Source of the DNA: Phoronis australis
Taxonomy: Eukaryota; Phoronida; Phoronidae
Assembly: GCA_002633005.1 (NCBI GenBank)
Contig: NMRA01000680.1
Span: 73,913-137,912, forward strand
Direction: 5' to 3'
Length of the DNA stretch: 64,000 nucleotides
Of the stretch, positions 47,901-59,033 are shown one piece after another. The number at the start of each line of letters is the position of its first letter. The first letter of the stretch is position 1. Below the pieces are notes generated by a model. That model had not been told where the DNA came from, did no database searches, and saw only the letters and a list, made by a program, of their open reading frames with translations. Made by a program: the position numbers and the translations under genes.

Positions 47901-48826
47901 TCCCTTTGCTCACTAATCTCACATGCCCTATTTCCTAATCATCAGTATTACACAAAGTAGTCCTGAGGGCGATTTATATCCACTAATCTTCATTTGGGAC
48001 ATCCCATTTCACACAATTTTGACTGTTGAATGTGTTCATTGACATTATGTCATGAAAACATGTTGTTACATTGTGGTCGGAATAGAGCTCAACGGTGTGT
48101 TTTTGGCTTAGTAAACTGCTTTATCTTTGAAGCAGGCCATTTCTGACAAACGGTATAGTGCTAAATATAACTTATGGTAGAGGAATTAAACACTCACTAT
48201 CTATAACAACCTATAACAGTTTACTGTAATTGCTAGGACTAAAAGGCCTAGGTGACTCTGTCAGCTCTAACCAAAGACATTGTTAAATATTTTCACAATT
48301 CCTTGAACTTGTAGAAATGTTTCCAGAAAACAACGAAATTAAACCGACAAAAATTCAGTTTAACTGGCATTCAAATAACTCTAAGAAACAGATACCATGA
48401 TAGTACATTCCAACGTACTGTATGTCAGGTCCATTTGGACGTATACTTAATTGCTATAACTGGACCCAGACTGAATAATACTGTGGCGTCAAAGATCAGA
48501 CACTAGACCCATCGTGACACACAGGTGATCAGCCAGAGCCAATTCTCTGGCAAAACCAGTTAACATTACGAGACAGTTTCTCTATTTTGAAAGAACTAAC
48601 ATAGTATAAACAAAGAATATTAGCCAATCAGGAGACGCACCAGCATGAACCGAGCCTTGGCATTAGGGATGGCCTTCTTGACTTCTTCCACAGCCTGCTG
48701 GCCATTGGTTGGGTTACGGCAGGCCAGGATGACTTCCCAACCTTCTTCACACAGTCCTTTGACAGTGACCAGACCGATGCCAACATTGGAACCGGTTACT
48801 ATAGCTACACGGGAATCTTCTGCCAT
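41815..48826 (-). CDS. Retinol-dehydrogenase-like short-chain dehydrogenase/reductase, 6 coding exons
   Basis: Spliced model on the minus strand: 48826-48641, 47808-47646, 46840-46718, 45065-44892, 43667-43515, 41942-41815, giving 308 residues with every junction GT-AG and frame-preserving. Complete classical SDR: NAD(P)-binding TGSNVGIG near residue 11, LVNNAG in exon 2, the catalytic Ser region VVNISS in exon 3, and YKDSK (YxxxK active site) in exon 4. The tail [11 protein letters not shown] and TGKFF resembles RDH11-14/DHRS members, which reduce or oxidise retinoids and other carbonyls on membranes. There is no obvious N-terminal membrane helix, unlike vertebrate RDH11. Substrate cannot be told from sequence. 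A paralogue lies head-to-head 12 kb away. Confidence 0.92.
42141..43135. repeat. Repeat family B, copy 3 (inside SDR intron 5)
   Basis: The best-preserved block. About five to six monomers near 140 bp each contain 'gcgtcacctcattaatagatg'-like text, 'caaatttcatgaaaat', a 'ttgccaccagggggc' stretch and 'ggtttaggagatacagcc'. It closes with 'tgtgggcgcataaaaatgat' at 42880-42900, and one further degenerate unit follows to 43135. Confidence 0.85.
43515..43667 (-). CDS. SDR gene 1, coding exon 5
   Basis: Acceptor TTAACTTTTTAG, donor AAAAG|GTAGTT. Encodes [10 protein letters not shown], a hydrophobic stretch [16 protein letters not shown] typical of the RDH substrate-side helix, and [11 protein letters not shown]. 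Confidence 0.88.
44892..45065 (-). CDS. SDR gene 1, coding exon 4
   Basis: Acceptor CAACTCCTAG, donor CCAG|GTTAAG. Encodes [27 protein letters not shown] with the YxxxK catalytic pair, and VTVNCMCPG. Confidence 0.92.
46718..46840 (-). CDS. SDR gene 1, coding exon 3
   Basis: Acceptor GCTTTGTTAG, donor GGAA|GTACGT. Encodes [13 protein letters not shown] and VVNISS with the catalytic-tetrad serine. The donor choice is fixed by the phase of exon 4. Confidence 0.9.
47646..47808 (-). CDS. SDR gene 1, coding exon 2
   Basis: Acceptor TTTTGGCACAG, donor TTAG|GTATG, leaving phase 1. Encodes [12 protein letters not shown], the LVNNAG motif and GTNHL. Confidence 0.92.
48641..48826 (-). CDS. SDR gene 1, coding exon 1
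   Basis: 62 codons from ATG 48826 ([18 protein letters not shown]) to ...ARFML, then donor GTGCGT, phase 0. CTTTGTTTTCAG, a strong acceptor, ends six bases before the ATG. Contains the cofactor-binding glycine motif. Confidence 0.92.
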
Positions 48827-50343
48827 GCTAGGCTGAAAACAAAGTTGGCAAATCTTTTTAACATCACAGCAAATTTGTGTATCCGAGATGAATTATACAA
48901 TAAAACCATGCACTCAAACACCAAAGCAACGGGAGTATACTCAATATTTTTTGGTTACCTTCATGTCAATAATGCAAGTCTATACTTTTTATAAACTTAA
49001 ACTCACTTCGCGTCCTTGGTCTTTAAATGATGAAAGATGACATTGAAATGAACTTGAGCATTGTTACCGCTAAAGTTCAAATTCACAGTGCAAGGTACTT
49101 CAATTTTGGATGTAATATCAGGTTACTGACCGATTATAGTATATTGAGGTGGACTTCATATGATTTATAAGGTTGCAAATGAACCTTTCAGAACTAGTGC
49201 TAACAACAAATAATTAACACTATCATTCTAACTACTTAACACACAGGTCTTGGCTACACAATTGGCTTAAACCTAAATGAATTCACATATTAGCAGAACT
49301 ATTCAATCGCAAATGTTGACAAAAAGGGTATTTTTTGGTTGAACAGGCATAAACTTAGCCCGGCAGTTATAAATGTGATTAGAAAAGGCATTGAGTGAGT
49401 AGAAAATTGCTGACCATAGTCGTCCAAGTAGCGAGCAAACTTTCAGAGTGGTTAGGGACTCTATCGTTCGGAGTACAAACAATAAAATTTTCTTCTACAT
49501 TGCTGAAGCATAATTTGAACAAATTTTGTTTCAATTATTTTCAAACCAGCTAGTTTTAACTCAAAATTGTCATGCCTTAAAAGGCATGACAATGATAAAT
49601 TTTGAGATGCATTTGTCATTGCAATAGAATCGAGCAACACAATATCCTATTCAGTGACGTTGCGATATTGGAAATGATGTTTACCAAGACCAGAGTCACC
49701 CAAAAACTTTCATTTTGTGCCACAAGTTTATTTTCAAAACATTCCATCTTTATTCGCAGTTTAAAACAGGTGTTTACTCAGTTCTATTTGAAATTTCAAA
49801 CAGACATGGTGAGGTCTTGGGAAACTTTTCGAATGACCAATTTTTCCATACATGGCCTGCATGGATTTGACTTGTTATGTCAGTGAAAAAGTTAACAGTA
49901 CCTTGACTCATTAATTGAGAGATCATGGACATAGTGCACTTTGTGAATACTTCCCGAGTCGCTAACATTTTTCTTTTCACATTTCCGAACAGAAATTTTA
50001 AACATAAAAGGTATTCGAACAGCATATTCTAGAGACAAGGGGTGACAAAAATATTCCGTTTTACTTTGTCTTATGTCCTAATATAAATGAACTGCCTCGG
50101 CGTACGCGTTCTGAAAACACATCTGGTCACCAGAGCATCAGCATTTTATTTTTAATGAAGAGCATGAACACCTTTTCCTAACAATCACATTGATCCAAGA
50201 GTATCTTCATCAACATGTACACCTGCCCTCAGTCACAGTATGGTTCCAAAGACCTTCAGTGAGTCATACAATTAGGTCACAGACGGTGTATATGCGTTAA
50301 GAGGAATCTCTCAGCGTGTGAAAATGCATTCTCTTGGTAAGAC
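48827..50343. other. Upstream of SDR gene 1; no gene, one hairpin
   Basis: The first SDR exon or a leader acceptor region should lie at the left edge (acceptor at 48833-48834). No TATA-like promoter was identified. A hairpin sits at 49566-49593. Confidence 0.4.
49566..49593. repeat. 13-bp-arm perfect hairpin
   Basis: ATTGTCATGCCTT and AAGGCATGACAAT separated by AA. An outer CTCAAA...TTTGAG pairing extends it across a small bulge. Confidence 0.85.
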
Positions 50344-51316
50344 TAGATCGTCCAAATTCTCACTGCCATAGCACCAACTGAATAGCTGCCAACATCTGCC
50401 CAATATACAAATGATTTTGATGGAGCAAGTTTCTCAGCTGAGCCAACACGGAATGAAACTTGTGAGTCCTGAAAAGCATGCTGGGCAACTTGATTTTATG
50501 GCACAGTCACCCCGCTGTCAACCAAGCTTTTGAGACCCAGGTAAAGCCCTGTTGAATGCAGTGTTGCTACAGGCTTATCCAGTGCTCTATTTGAGCCATC
50601 AGTCACAGTGAGAAAGACAAGGTTGTTCCAGTTATTCTTATAAATATTTCCTGTTACCTAGCAGCAAAATTTTCACTGCCTCAGTCAAAGCAACTGCATT
50701 ATAGCAGTTTCAATCTCACCGTGTACTTGAATGATGAAGCGAGGTCTTCCAGAAAATGGTATGTATTCTGATAATATCAAACACTCCAACCCAATGCCTT
50801 GGAAATCTGGCCAATTATCTGAAACACAAATATTGCCTTTTAGGTGGACACCAGCTAAGATGCATGAAGTAGAAGTGACAAGCATGATACAGTCCATGCA
50901 AGGAAGAACTGATGCAAGGATCTGAGAACTTTACCTCAGTGATGGGAGACCCATATTTAACTCAATCACCAATAATCTGTATGAAAGCCTGCTGTCCTTC
51001 ATTCAACCAAGACGCAGTGAGATCACCGAATGCAATTGACCTAATCAGTTCATATAATGGCACTACAGTATGATGGAAGGTTTTGACATCAAGCACTGCA
51101 GCCATGGATTCCTGTAAGTTGTCTAATTATTCCATGTGAATGTTAGCCTAGTACACTACTTTAAGTGGTTAGGGCCTGCAAAGTGTTCTCTACAAGACAG
51201 ATGTTCAAAAGACCATGTTCATAATGTTGGGGTTTGATAGAGATGACTCCTCACCTGTAAGCTGAATAGCAGTGCATACATGCACCAAGAACTTTTATTG
51301 CAGACTCTACAGATGT
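50344..51316 (-). pseudogene. Broken coding-like segment, unidentified
   Basis: The minus strand shows long protein-like blocks in successive frames: FHHTVVPLYELIRSIAF (near 51070), NWPDFQGIGLECLILSEY (near 50800), VALTEAVKILLLGN (near 50675), then VTDGSNRALDKPVATLHSTG (near 50590) and FVYWADVGSYSVGAMAVRIW (near 50380). In-frame stops and at least two frameshifts separate them. A canonical-looking 62-nt exon (acceptor TTTTTGTTTTCAG, donor CAG|GTGAGG) lies at 51316-51255. I do not recognise the protein. It could be a decayed cellular gene, a captured viral or retroelement gene, or partly chance. No joined product is proposed. Confidence 0.4.
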
Positions 51317-54186
51317 CTGAAAACAAAAACAAATGCGATACATTACGGTATAATCTAAGGTAACTTGCTGCAATGAATTAATAGATCACCAGAATGACAA
51401 AATCACGGTTCTCGTAACTGGTTGTGGAGAACATTGACTGTTCTACAGGTTAAGCCTGCATTGCTAGACCTAATTAAATTGGACCAACACTGCACTAGAC
51501 GTTCATCGTCTACTGGCTGCGCCAGCAGAGACGATGACCTGCTTATGTACACTACAGCATATGCTGCCGTGCTCTCACTACATACTACGGTACCACGCTA
51601 CGTCTACAGTACGACTGACACTAACGTTTTAACCATTTTTCCTAACGCCGACACAGTCTCTCACGATTGAAAAGCAGTTCTTGTTACTTTGGTGACGGGG
51701 CGTAACTTGCATAAGCAATCATATTGACCTAAGCCTACAAACCAAAGTAGATTGGTCCCCGTCTATGCTGCCGCCTCTCGGCAGGACTGCCAACCAAAAG
51801 TCCTTGACTTTGAGTAAACGATAAGCAACAAAGACCTCTCGAGATTTTTGGCCTTGTATTTTCAACTAGCACGCGCCTGATTTCGGCATTTATCGGCGAG
51901 ACACCTATTGAACTCTTACCGTGCTCACTCGCAAGCGTCTTGCGCCTACTGAAAGCATGGTCCCAAGGTCATGACCCACTTCTAACCCGAGACCCCGAGG
52001 AAGTTTGCCTGAAAAGACAGGGTGGCCTTCGACCTGTTATGTGATGGAGATGAATACGCATTTGGGTCAAGAGTTCAGTTTATGCAACTGAACGTGAACC
52101 TTTTCAACTCGGATCACGAAATAGTAATTTACAGGCAGGTTATGTGATTACACATCAGGCAGTGAAAGGCAGTCGGGACTCACCTCAGGTAACCGAACCC
52201 CTCTTGTAGTCTAAATAGGCCTACGATGTAAAACGAGTCACTAGCCTAACGTGATACTTGATCTTGTTACGGTGAACAAGAATGGGGACCTCGACAAAAA
52301 TTTTCAGTTACGTATTCTGTAGGCGATTAATTTGAAACTCATTGCCATGAATGCATCTAGCCCCAGTCTCGCCACGACAAAACATACCGGTTGGGTGCTT
52401 TCACGAAGAGGTTTGAACTGTAGGCATCTTACACGTAGGCCTACTACACAGAATGTTTAGTTTCTGGTTTGCAAATGACGATTTCGGTGTCACTGCAAAG
52501 AGCAAACAACATTTTACCAATTCTCAAATTCAATGGCAACCGAAATATTTGATTGAAAGGGTCACCGTCTCATGCACTTGTATTGGGTACCTGCACTTCT
52601 TCAACGTTAACCTGGAATGAGCGCCTGCGTCTAGTGTTCACAATGATTAAGACGTCTAGAAATTGTTCTGTCGTGTCCTTTGAACATACCGCCACTCAAT
52701 TATTAATTAATCGTGCTATAATACTTAATTTACTCGTTTCTACTGAGTTAACTACAAGTCCACGGATCCGCCGACCACAGTATAGCCAACGGGCGGCAAG
52801 GTGCGGGGGGGGGGGTCAGCCATTCAGAACCATGTTTAGTCTAATAATTATCACATTAGGGATGAGAGAAATTGGGTGAGGTATGACACCACAAAGTTTG
52901 GTGGTTTAGGAGATACTAGGGTAGTCTTCTGGTGGTCAAAATGAGGCAATTTCTTGATGCGGAATGAGACCACAATTTTTAATGCAGTTTCTGCTTCAAA
53001 CATAGTTTTTTCTGAAAATTTTTAATATCACATGATAGGTTCATGACTAATGTAAGCAAAAACGGCATCCACACTAGATTACCGGTTACCATGGAAACAC
53101 AGGAGCTGTTTCCGTGGAGGTACATTTCATGCTTGTCAAAAACCAGCAGTAAGTTATACCCTTATAGCCGGAAGCTGCCACTACTGAGAAACCTGAAAAT
53201 AATAACATGGGCATGAAGAAGACTCCATGCCCTTGAAAGTAATACAAAAAATATCTTTGTCAGCCCTTCTTGTAAGCTTGGTAATAGGTGTCTGAATTAC
53301 ACTATTTTCATACCTCACATTTGTGTATTTGTCATGTTGAACCAGTCACTAGTTGTGCGCCATTTCTACGCATTAAAATGCCGTGGTACGATAAAACAAT
53401 GAACAGAATTGGTTTGCATGAATGTTTTTAATTCGTTTTAAGGACACAAGCAGTTCCCAATAAAATATGAAATTATACTAGATTTTTTCATCTAACTCAC
53501 TGAAGACCAAACTAAAGAATACAATGTGCGTTAGTTGAACGATGGCTGATCTAAAGTGCAGGTTTGCGAATTTATCTATTTATCTGGCACTACCAGTCGC
53601 ATCAAATGTGGTATTTTTACAAATTGCTGAGAGAAATGCGCAAGGAACTCAGAAATTTGAGAATCTTAAAAGTCAGGGGTGGTGATGTGAAGGAGGTGTC
53701 CTCCCAAGAAATCTGTCTGCCTCGATTTTTACAAAAATGGAGCCATGTATGGTATTTAGGTGAACTGTAGTCCCAGGTGGTACGTAGTAAAACATTCAAA
53801 ACATTCAGGAGGAACAAACTCATTGCAAGATATCAAAAACATTAAAGAGAAACTGATTTTACGTACTGACGCAACGATCTAAGATATTTGAAAAGTTTTC
53901 ATTTCAGTACATTTAAACTGCCAAAATGTATAACTAATAAACTTTCTGACAAAGTCTTTATTTTATGCAATGAAAGTAACGTGCTTCGTCAACATTTTGG
54001 CCAAGTTTCATCCGCATAGCAGTGGGGACAGAATTTAATTGGTATAGCAGTGTATTATACATAGCTTCAAAAACATAACGGGGGTAGTGTAGTAAAACTA
54101 CTAATTGAGGGTGGTAAATCGGTATCTTGTTCGCAAGACATCTGCATAATAATCTATTGGCATCACTAAACAATGCCAAGTGGGTA
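51317..54186. other. Non-coding stretch, no gene supported
   Basis: Short frames only. A family B-like 'ggtttaggagatac' motif at about 52905 is isolated. A G-run lies near 52804. Confidence 0.4.
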
Positions 54187-54526
54187 ATAGTTCAATAGCT
54201 GTCATTCAAGGAAAATTATAAACAGTTAAAGGCGAAGGCAACCTTTTTCCATGTCATTTTGAGCTAAAATAAGGTTGGTTGGTTATCCTAGACATATTTT
54301 TCACTTAATTACAGCTTTTCGTAATTTTATTAATTATTCGTCCGCTTTTCCGGAAGTGACGTTTTAGGAGGCAAGCGCTTCACGCCAATTTCTTTTCACA
54401 TAGTCTGACTGTGCGAGCTGCCGAGTCAGTCATTGTTCTACCTCGGTTGTGTTAAGTTCCGTCGTCGTTCGCTTTCATTTACNATAGTTCAATAGCTGTC
54501 ATTCAAGGAAAATTATAAACAGTTAA
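54187..54526 (+). mobile_element. Repeat family A, copy 4, flanked by a 43-bp duplication at an assembly gap
   Basis: The element starts at 54230 ('aggcgaaggcaacc') and runs to 54482, where a single N interrupts it just before the expected protein start. The 43 bases before the element (54187-54229) recur exactly after the N (54484-54526) and then continue into different sequence. The natural reading is an insertion-bearing haplotype joined to an empty-site haplotype. Confidence 0.75.
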
Positions 54527-54878
54527 ATTCGGACAGTTTTTACAGCGTGAAAAGGAGGCTGCGAAGCCGTAAACTGTTTTGAGCCCATAACTTTTATTAG
54601 TAGAACATTATGTTTTGGGAAATATTTTATCACTGTTTATAGATCCTAAAGGACTACATGTACCTATGTTTCGAATTTGGTAAAAATCGACTGATCCCCA
54701 CCTTACCGTTGGATGGCTGGTGCTTTCGTGGACTAGTACTTAATCTGATTCAAATTGTTTGGTGAACAATGGGGGAGGGGGTTAGGGGTATTCGTTATAG
54801 TCACGTTTTCTCATGCATGTTAACTCAGCCGATTTCCCCGGGTCGATTCGTGGACCGGACGGCGGACGTCACCAATTC

Positions 54879-55038
54879 CAGGGGCGGATCCAGGATTTTG
54901 AGTTGGGGAGGCAGGGCAGAGTTTTAGCCAGGATTTTGACCGTCGGATGTTCACACCTCTGAACTGCCAAATGGAAGCTGAGAGAATTTTGGTGGGGGTG
55001 GGCACGGCTTCCTTGGCCACCCTCTAAATCCGCCACTG
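54879..55038. mobile_element. 160-bp MITE-like element
   Basis: The left end CAGGGGCGGATCCAGGATTT and right end AAATCCGCCACTG form imperfect terminal inverted repeats of the widespread CAGTGGCGGATCC type. It is flanked by the direct repeat AATTC on both sides, a plausible 5-bp target duplication (hAT elements would be expected to give 8). No coding. Confidence 0.65.
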
Positions 55039-55499
55039 AATTCTCTCCCGTTTCGCCAAAAGCCGGGGCTGTCAGACCTCAGTCTGGTGCCAGAAAACAT
55101 GCTGAACTTTGTCATAGAATTAGATGTATCAGTGGGAAAAATAGTTATCCATTCTTGTGACAGCATTAATTTGTATCAATCACGATGTACTAATGACATG
55201 CACATTTATTGGAAAATACATGTACATGTAGAAATAACGAAAATTTACTTTTGTGCAATAGAAATAGTTTAGGCGCACGGTGCACTGTTCTAGAGCATTT
55301 TTGAACGAAACGGCCTAGTTGGAAAGTAGTGAGCGTCTCTTTCAAAAGGCCGTTGTGTTTTCACTATTAAATGAGTGGGGTACCAAAGTTCGATATGGTT
55401 AACTATTGAAAGAAACGCCTGTCGATTGTTAGTGCTCTCGCACCTTTCCGGCGTCACATGAACAATCTTCAAGATGTGCGTCCACATTCGTGATCGGGG

Positions 55500-55690
55500 T
55501 GTACACCACAAGTGCTCTTCAAACTCTTCGCATTTTCCCAATAGCTCTCGACACGGTGTGCACACCATACTGTGGTTGGATGCAATTCATGGCATGGTTG
55601 ACGGTGTGTTGAGTGTATAGCGGCACAACGGTGACAGGGTGACGATGCCGTGGTAGACAGCCCACATATCGCTGTGGACGGGGTCCGTGC
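55500..55690 (-). pseudogene. Merlin/ISXO2-like DDE transposase fragment, frame-broken
   Basis: In three successive minus-strand frames: VHSDMWAVYHG (near 55670), TQHTVNHAMN (near 55600) and HRVESYWENAKS (near 55540). The order SD.W..Y, then H.VNH, then R/NIE.YW..K is the signature of the ISXO2-like transposase fold used by Merlin elements; the D and E would be two of the three catalytic acids. At least two frameshifts break it, and the first catalytic region was not found upstream. It is a dead remnant. Confidence 0.6.
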
Positions 55691-57550
55691 TGTATGATGG
55701 GGGAACTGAAATGTGATGTCGTTTATGTTCGGCACAAATCGTTGAAATCCGACGTTCTGAGTGGGGTAGTGTTCTCAAAAATTCCATCGTCTCTCAACCT
55801 TGTGGTTTAAGCTCTTCGTCCTTCTGGCAATCAATCGTCAATTGTCAGTTAGAACGACTTCGGGGTCGCCAATCCGTATGCCGGAGGGGGGGCAAGGGGG
55901 TACTGAACATGGAGCATGGAAAATAAAAAAATCCAAAGCATGAATGAGGAAAAATAAATATAGGCAAACATGAAGCATGAAAACTGAGGAACACAATAGA
56001 CTGAAAATCAAAAGAGACGACCCGTTTTCTTCTTTCAGCGCCGATACGCGCCCATTTTGGATCTGAAGTAGTCGATGGGAGGCCGATGTAATCATCGAAT
56101 CCACCAAAAATAAGAACATTCAACTAATAATTGTCTTTGCTTATGGTTTCAACGCGAAAAATAATATAAAGCACACGACGCACCATCAAGTTTTCACGAC
56201 CGAATTACGAATCTTGAAAATAGTTTCGCACGGAAAATCGTGAAATAATTTCATCTAGAAACGAAATCGAAAGAAAAGAAACATTGGCCTAATGCATGGA
56301 GTTGTTAATGAAGTGTGTGGAGCATGCGGCCCGAAGATAGCCGTACCAAGTCAAGTATCACCGTTCGTTCTATTCCCAGCATCTCCTCCGCTAGTGCTAT
56401 CGGCTAACCCACACGCCCTGACAAGTTGTATTAGTAGCTGCAGTGATAACTTGGACTTGGTCCAGATCCGGAGTCGTCTTGCAGTGAAATTTTCTGGGCC
56501 TTGTGCCTCGGACAACACCAGATCTTCCCAACTCGGCGTTCGCCTCCACGCACCTCAGGTAATTGTTTTGGGCGCATTGGTGTTTAAGCTTTGCCGTGTG
56601 GTATCTTCTCAGAACAGATAAAAGATAGAAATGACAACCATGGGGACGGGCTCGGATCGGTGTGTGAAATATCTGAACCGCATACTGACTAGTACCACAG
56701 AATCACCGTGAATTGCAGCGTTCTTATTTTGAGCCAACACGGCTTACATGAAGACAAGCATTGTCAAAGTTTATGTATTGGTAAGTTGTTTTATTGTATT
56801 CGCACTTGCTTCTCCGTTACCACTGCAGCTGCTAGTTTGCTTCTCTGGGCGTTAGGATTCAAGGAAACGAATACGGGTGCAGTTTGGCGTTAGTAGTTGG
56901 TGAACTCAATGTAAACAGACTGGACACAAATCTTTCAAACATGGGGGCGCACCATAGGGGGCTGGGGGAGAGCTATAGCCCCCACTTTTTTCAGTGCTGC
57001 GCCACCCATGTCAAATGGCATTTTTATGTTTATTAGCGCACCAGTGTGAATCACGGGACTGTAAAGAGATAACAATTGCCAGTTATGACTACACCAACAA
57101 AGACAAGAAAATACCATTCACGCCACACACAAAACTCACATTCGCACAAGGATCAGATGTCTAGACTTTCAGGCAAATAGTGAATGTAGAAATTTACAGT
57201 CTTTATAAAAAATAAAATGTTCAATTTTAATTTCTACTTTTAGAAGATCTAAACTCGGGGGAGGTGAAATTCATTAGCTTACTTTTAGATATGTGAAGTT
57301 TAATTAAGCGCACTATGAGGTTAATGTCATCTGGTGTGTCAATTTTCTCAGACAGCATATATGTAAGATTTAAATTAAGCACTACATATGTTTTTCTCCA
57401 AATAAAAATTCAAAGGAATGCCAAAAGGATTTTGCTGGAGGACAAAACCAATAAAGATGAATTAGGACTTCTTGTTTCTCTTTACAAACAGTGCCTATAT
57501 TCGAGTCCTTTGTCATTATCCTTCTTTAATTTGAAGTATTAAATTTTCGT
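55691..57550. other. Non-coding stretch
   Basis: Overlapping frames at 55838-56123 and 56292-56621 have no domain or splice context that I recognise. Confidence 0.4.
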
Positions 57551-59033
57551 CTATGAAAACTGTAAACTATTAATGAAGGATTCAACATGCAGAGTTTTAT
57601 AACTTGCCCTAGAGAAATCTTGTACCGTTGTTGTTCTACTGATTGTATCAATCTGTACCGTGCCAAATAAAATTGAAATATTATTTTCTAATTCTTCTAT
57701 TGTTTTCGGTAATGGTGATGGAATAGAAATGAATAAACGGACAAGCTTAGAAATGAAAAATGATTTCAGCACAGTTATTCTATCAAAAGATGTTAAATAT
57801 CTTTTTGAAGATACTATAAAATCGTTTTCGCTTACTCGTAGTTTTTCATCAAATTTTATGTTTAAAATGAACCGATTGTTGACCTTAATACAAAAAATGA
57901 GATTTAGACCACACAAGGTCAAAATCTGGACAGAAACGATCGTCGGTGAAACGTTTACTACAAATCAAGACTCGCAGAGTTTTTTACATATTCGATTGTT
58001 AACCAGAGTATTTAAATTTGTTACAAAAAAATTAAAGAATTTCTAAAGATTCATGGGCGCCTTCAAGTATCAAAGGCGCATCATAGGCATGTTGTACGAT
58101 TTTGCTCATGCGCATTTCTGAAGTGTCATCCAATTTTTCTACGTTTAATTTCATTTATTTGTCAAAATAAGGGCTAAACTTTCTGTACCAAAAACGGAGA
58201 TAATGGGTTACCTTGGTGACAACCTCTTCCAATATTAAAGTATTCCGAGACAAACCTTATTGTAATACAGAGAGCATGGATCCGTTGTTTAAAAAGCGAA
58301 CCCAATCTATAAATTCTTTAGTAGGAAAATAAGGAAATGTAACTATCAAGATAAACTGTCGAACGCATTTTCAAAATCGACAAAGACCAACAGTCCTGGA
58401 ATATTATTCTATTCCTAATTCCATTACATCATATACTAGTCTCGTATTATCTCCAATAAACGTATTTTAAAAAACCTTTTTGGTTTTCATGCATGAGTTC
58501 ATTAATTACTATTTTTAGGCGTTCAGTAATACAACTGGAAAGAATTTTATAACTGGTATAGGCCCTCCAATTTTTCAAATACTCACTTTCTTTGCCTGGT
58601 TTCTGGATAGTACTGATAGCTCTTTGGTGTAAAGACGGCGGTAGTGATCCAATCGTATTGCTAAAATTACACTGTAAGTGCTTGAACGAGAAAAAAATAG
58701 AAACATCTCTTCAAAAGAACTCAGCTGTAAATCTGTCTGGGCCAGCAGCTTTATTGCTTTTCATTTTCGTAACAGCGTTTAGAGTTGCATTGATTGTAAT
58801 TCCCAAACCTTATTTCTGTATGTTCTCATAGCTTAACCTTAGGAATTTCTTATTTTTCTAGCGAAGTATTTAGTGGGTTTCTCCCCGTGTTCAATCCATC
58901 TAGCTCTCACACGAATGAGATGTCTTTGCATTAGGTGTTGTATTTGTTCTTCAAACTCAGTTTTAACTCTTTGAAGCATTTCTTCAAAAGCTTGGGAATG
59001 ACTAAATTGTGTTAACTTTAATTTATTATTCAA
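57551..59033 (-). mobile_element. Non-LTR retrotransposon reverse transcriptase, inactive
   Basis: In minus-strand order: RVRARWIEHGEKPTKYFARK (endonuclease-RT linker, 58930-58870), KAAGPDRFTAEF (58760-58725), STIQKPGKES (near 58590), VDFENAFDS (RT motif A, near 58375), GCHQGNPLSPF (motif B, near 58210), QHAYDAPLILEG (motif C position, near 58085), then a thumb-like region ITVLKSFFISKLVRLFISIP to VQDFSRAS (57800-57600). The catalytic YADD is altered to HAYD, and the frame is broken several times. The endonuclease domain is missing from what I can see, so the copy is 5'-truncated. Clade undecided; an L1/Tx1-like lineage is plausible. Confidence 0.8.

Noticed and set aside
57660-58046. 128-codon plus-strand frame
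   Set aside because: Antisense shadow of the reverse transcriptase thumb region.
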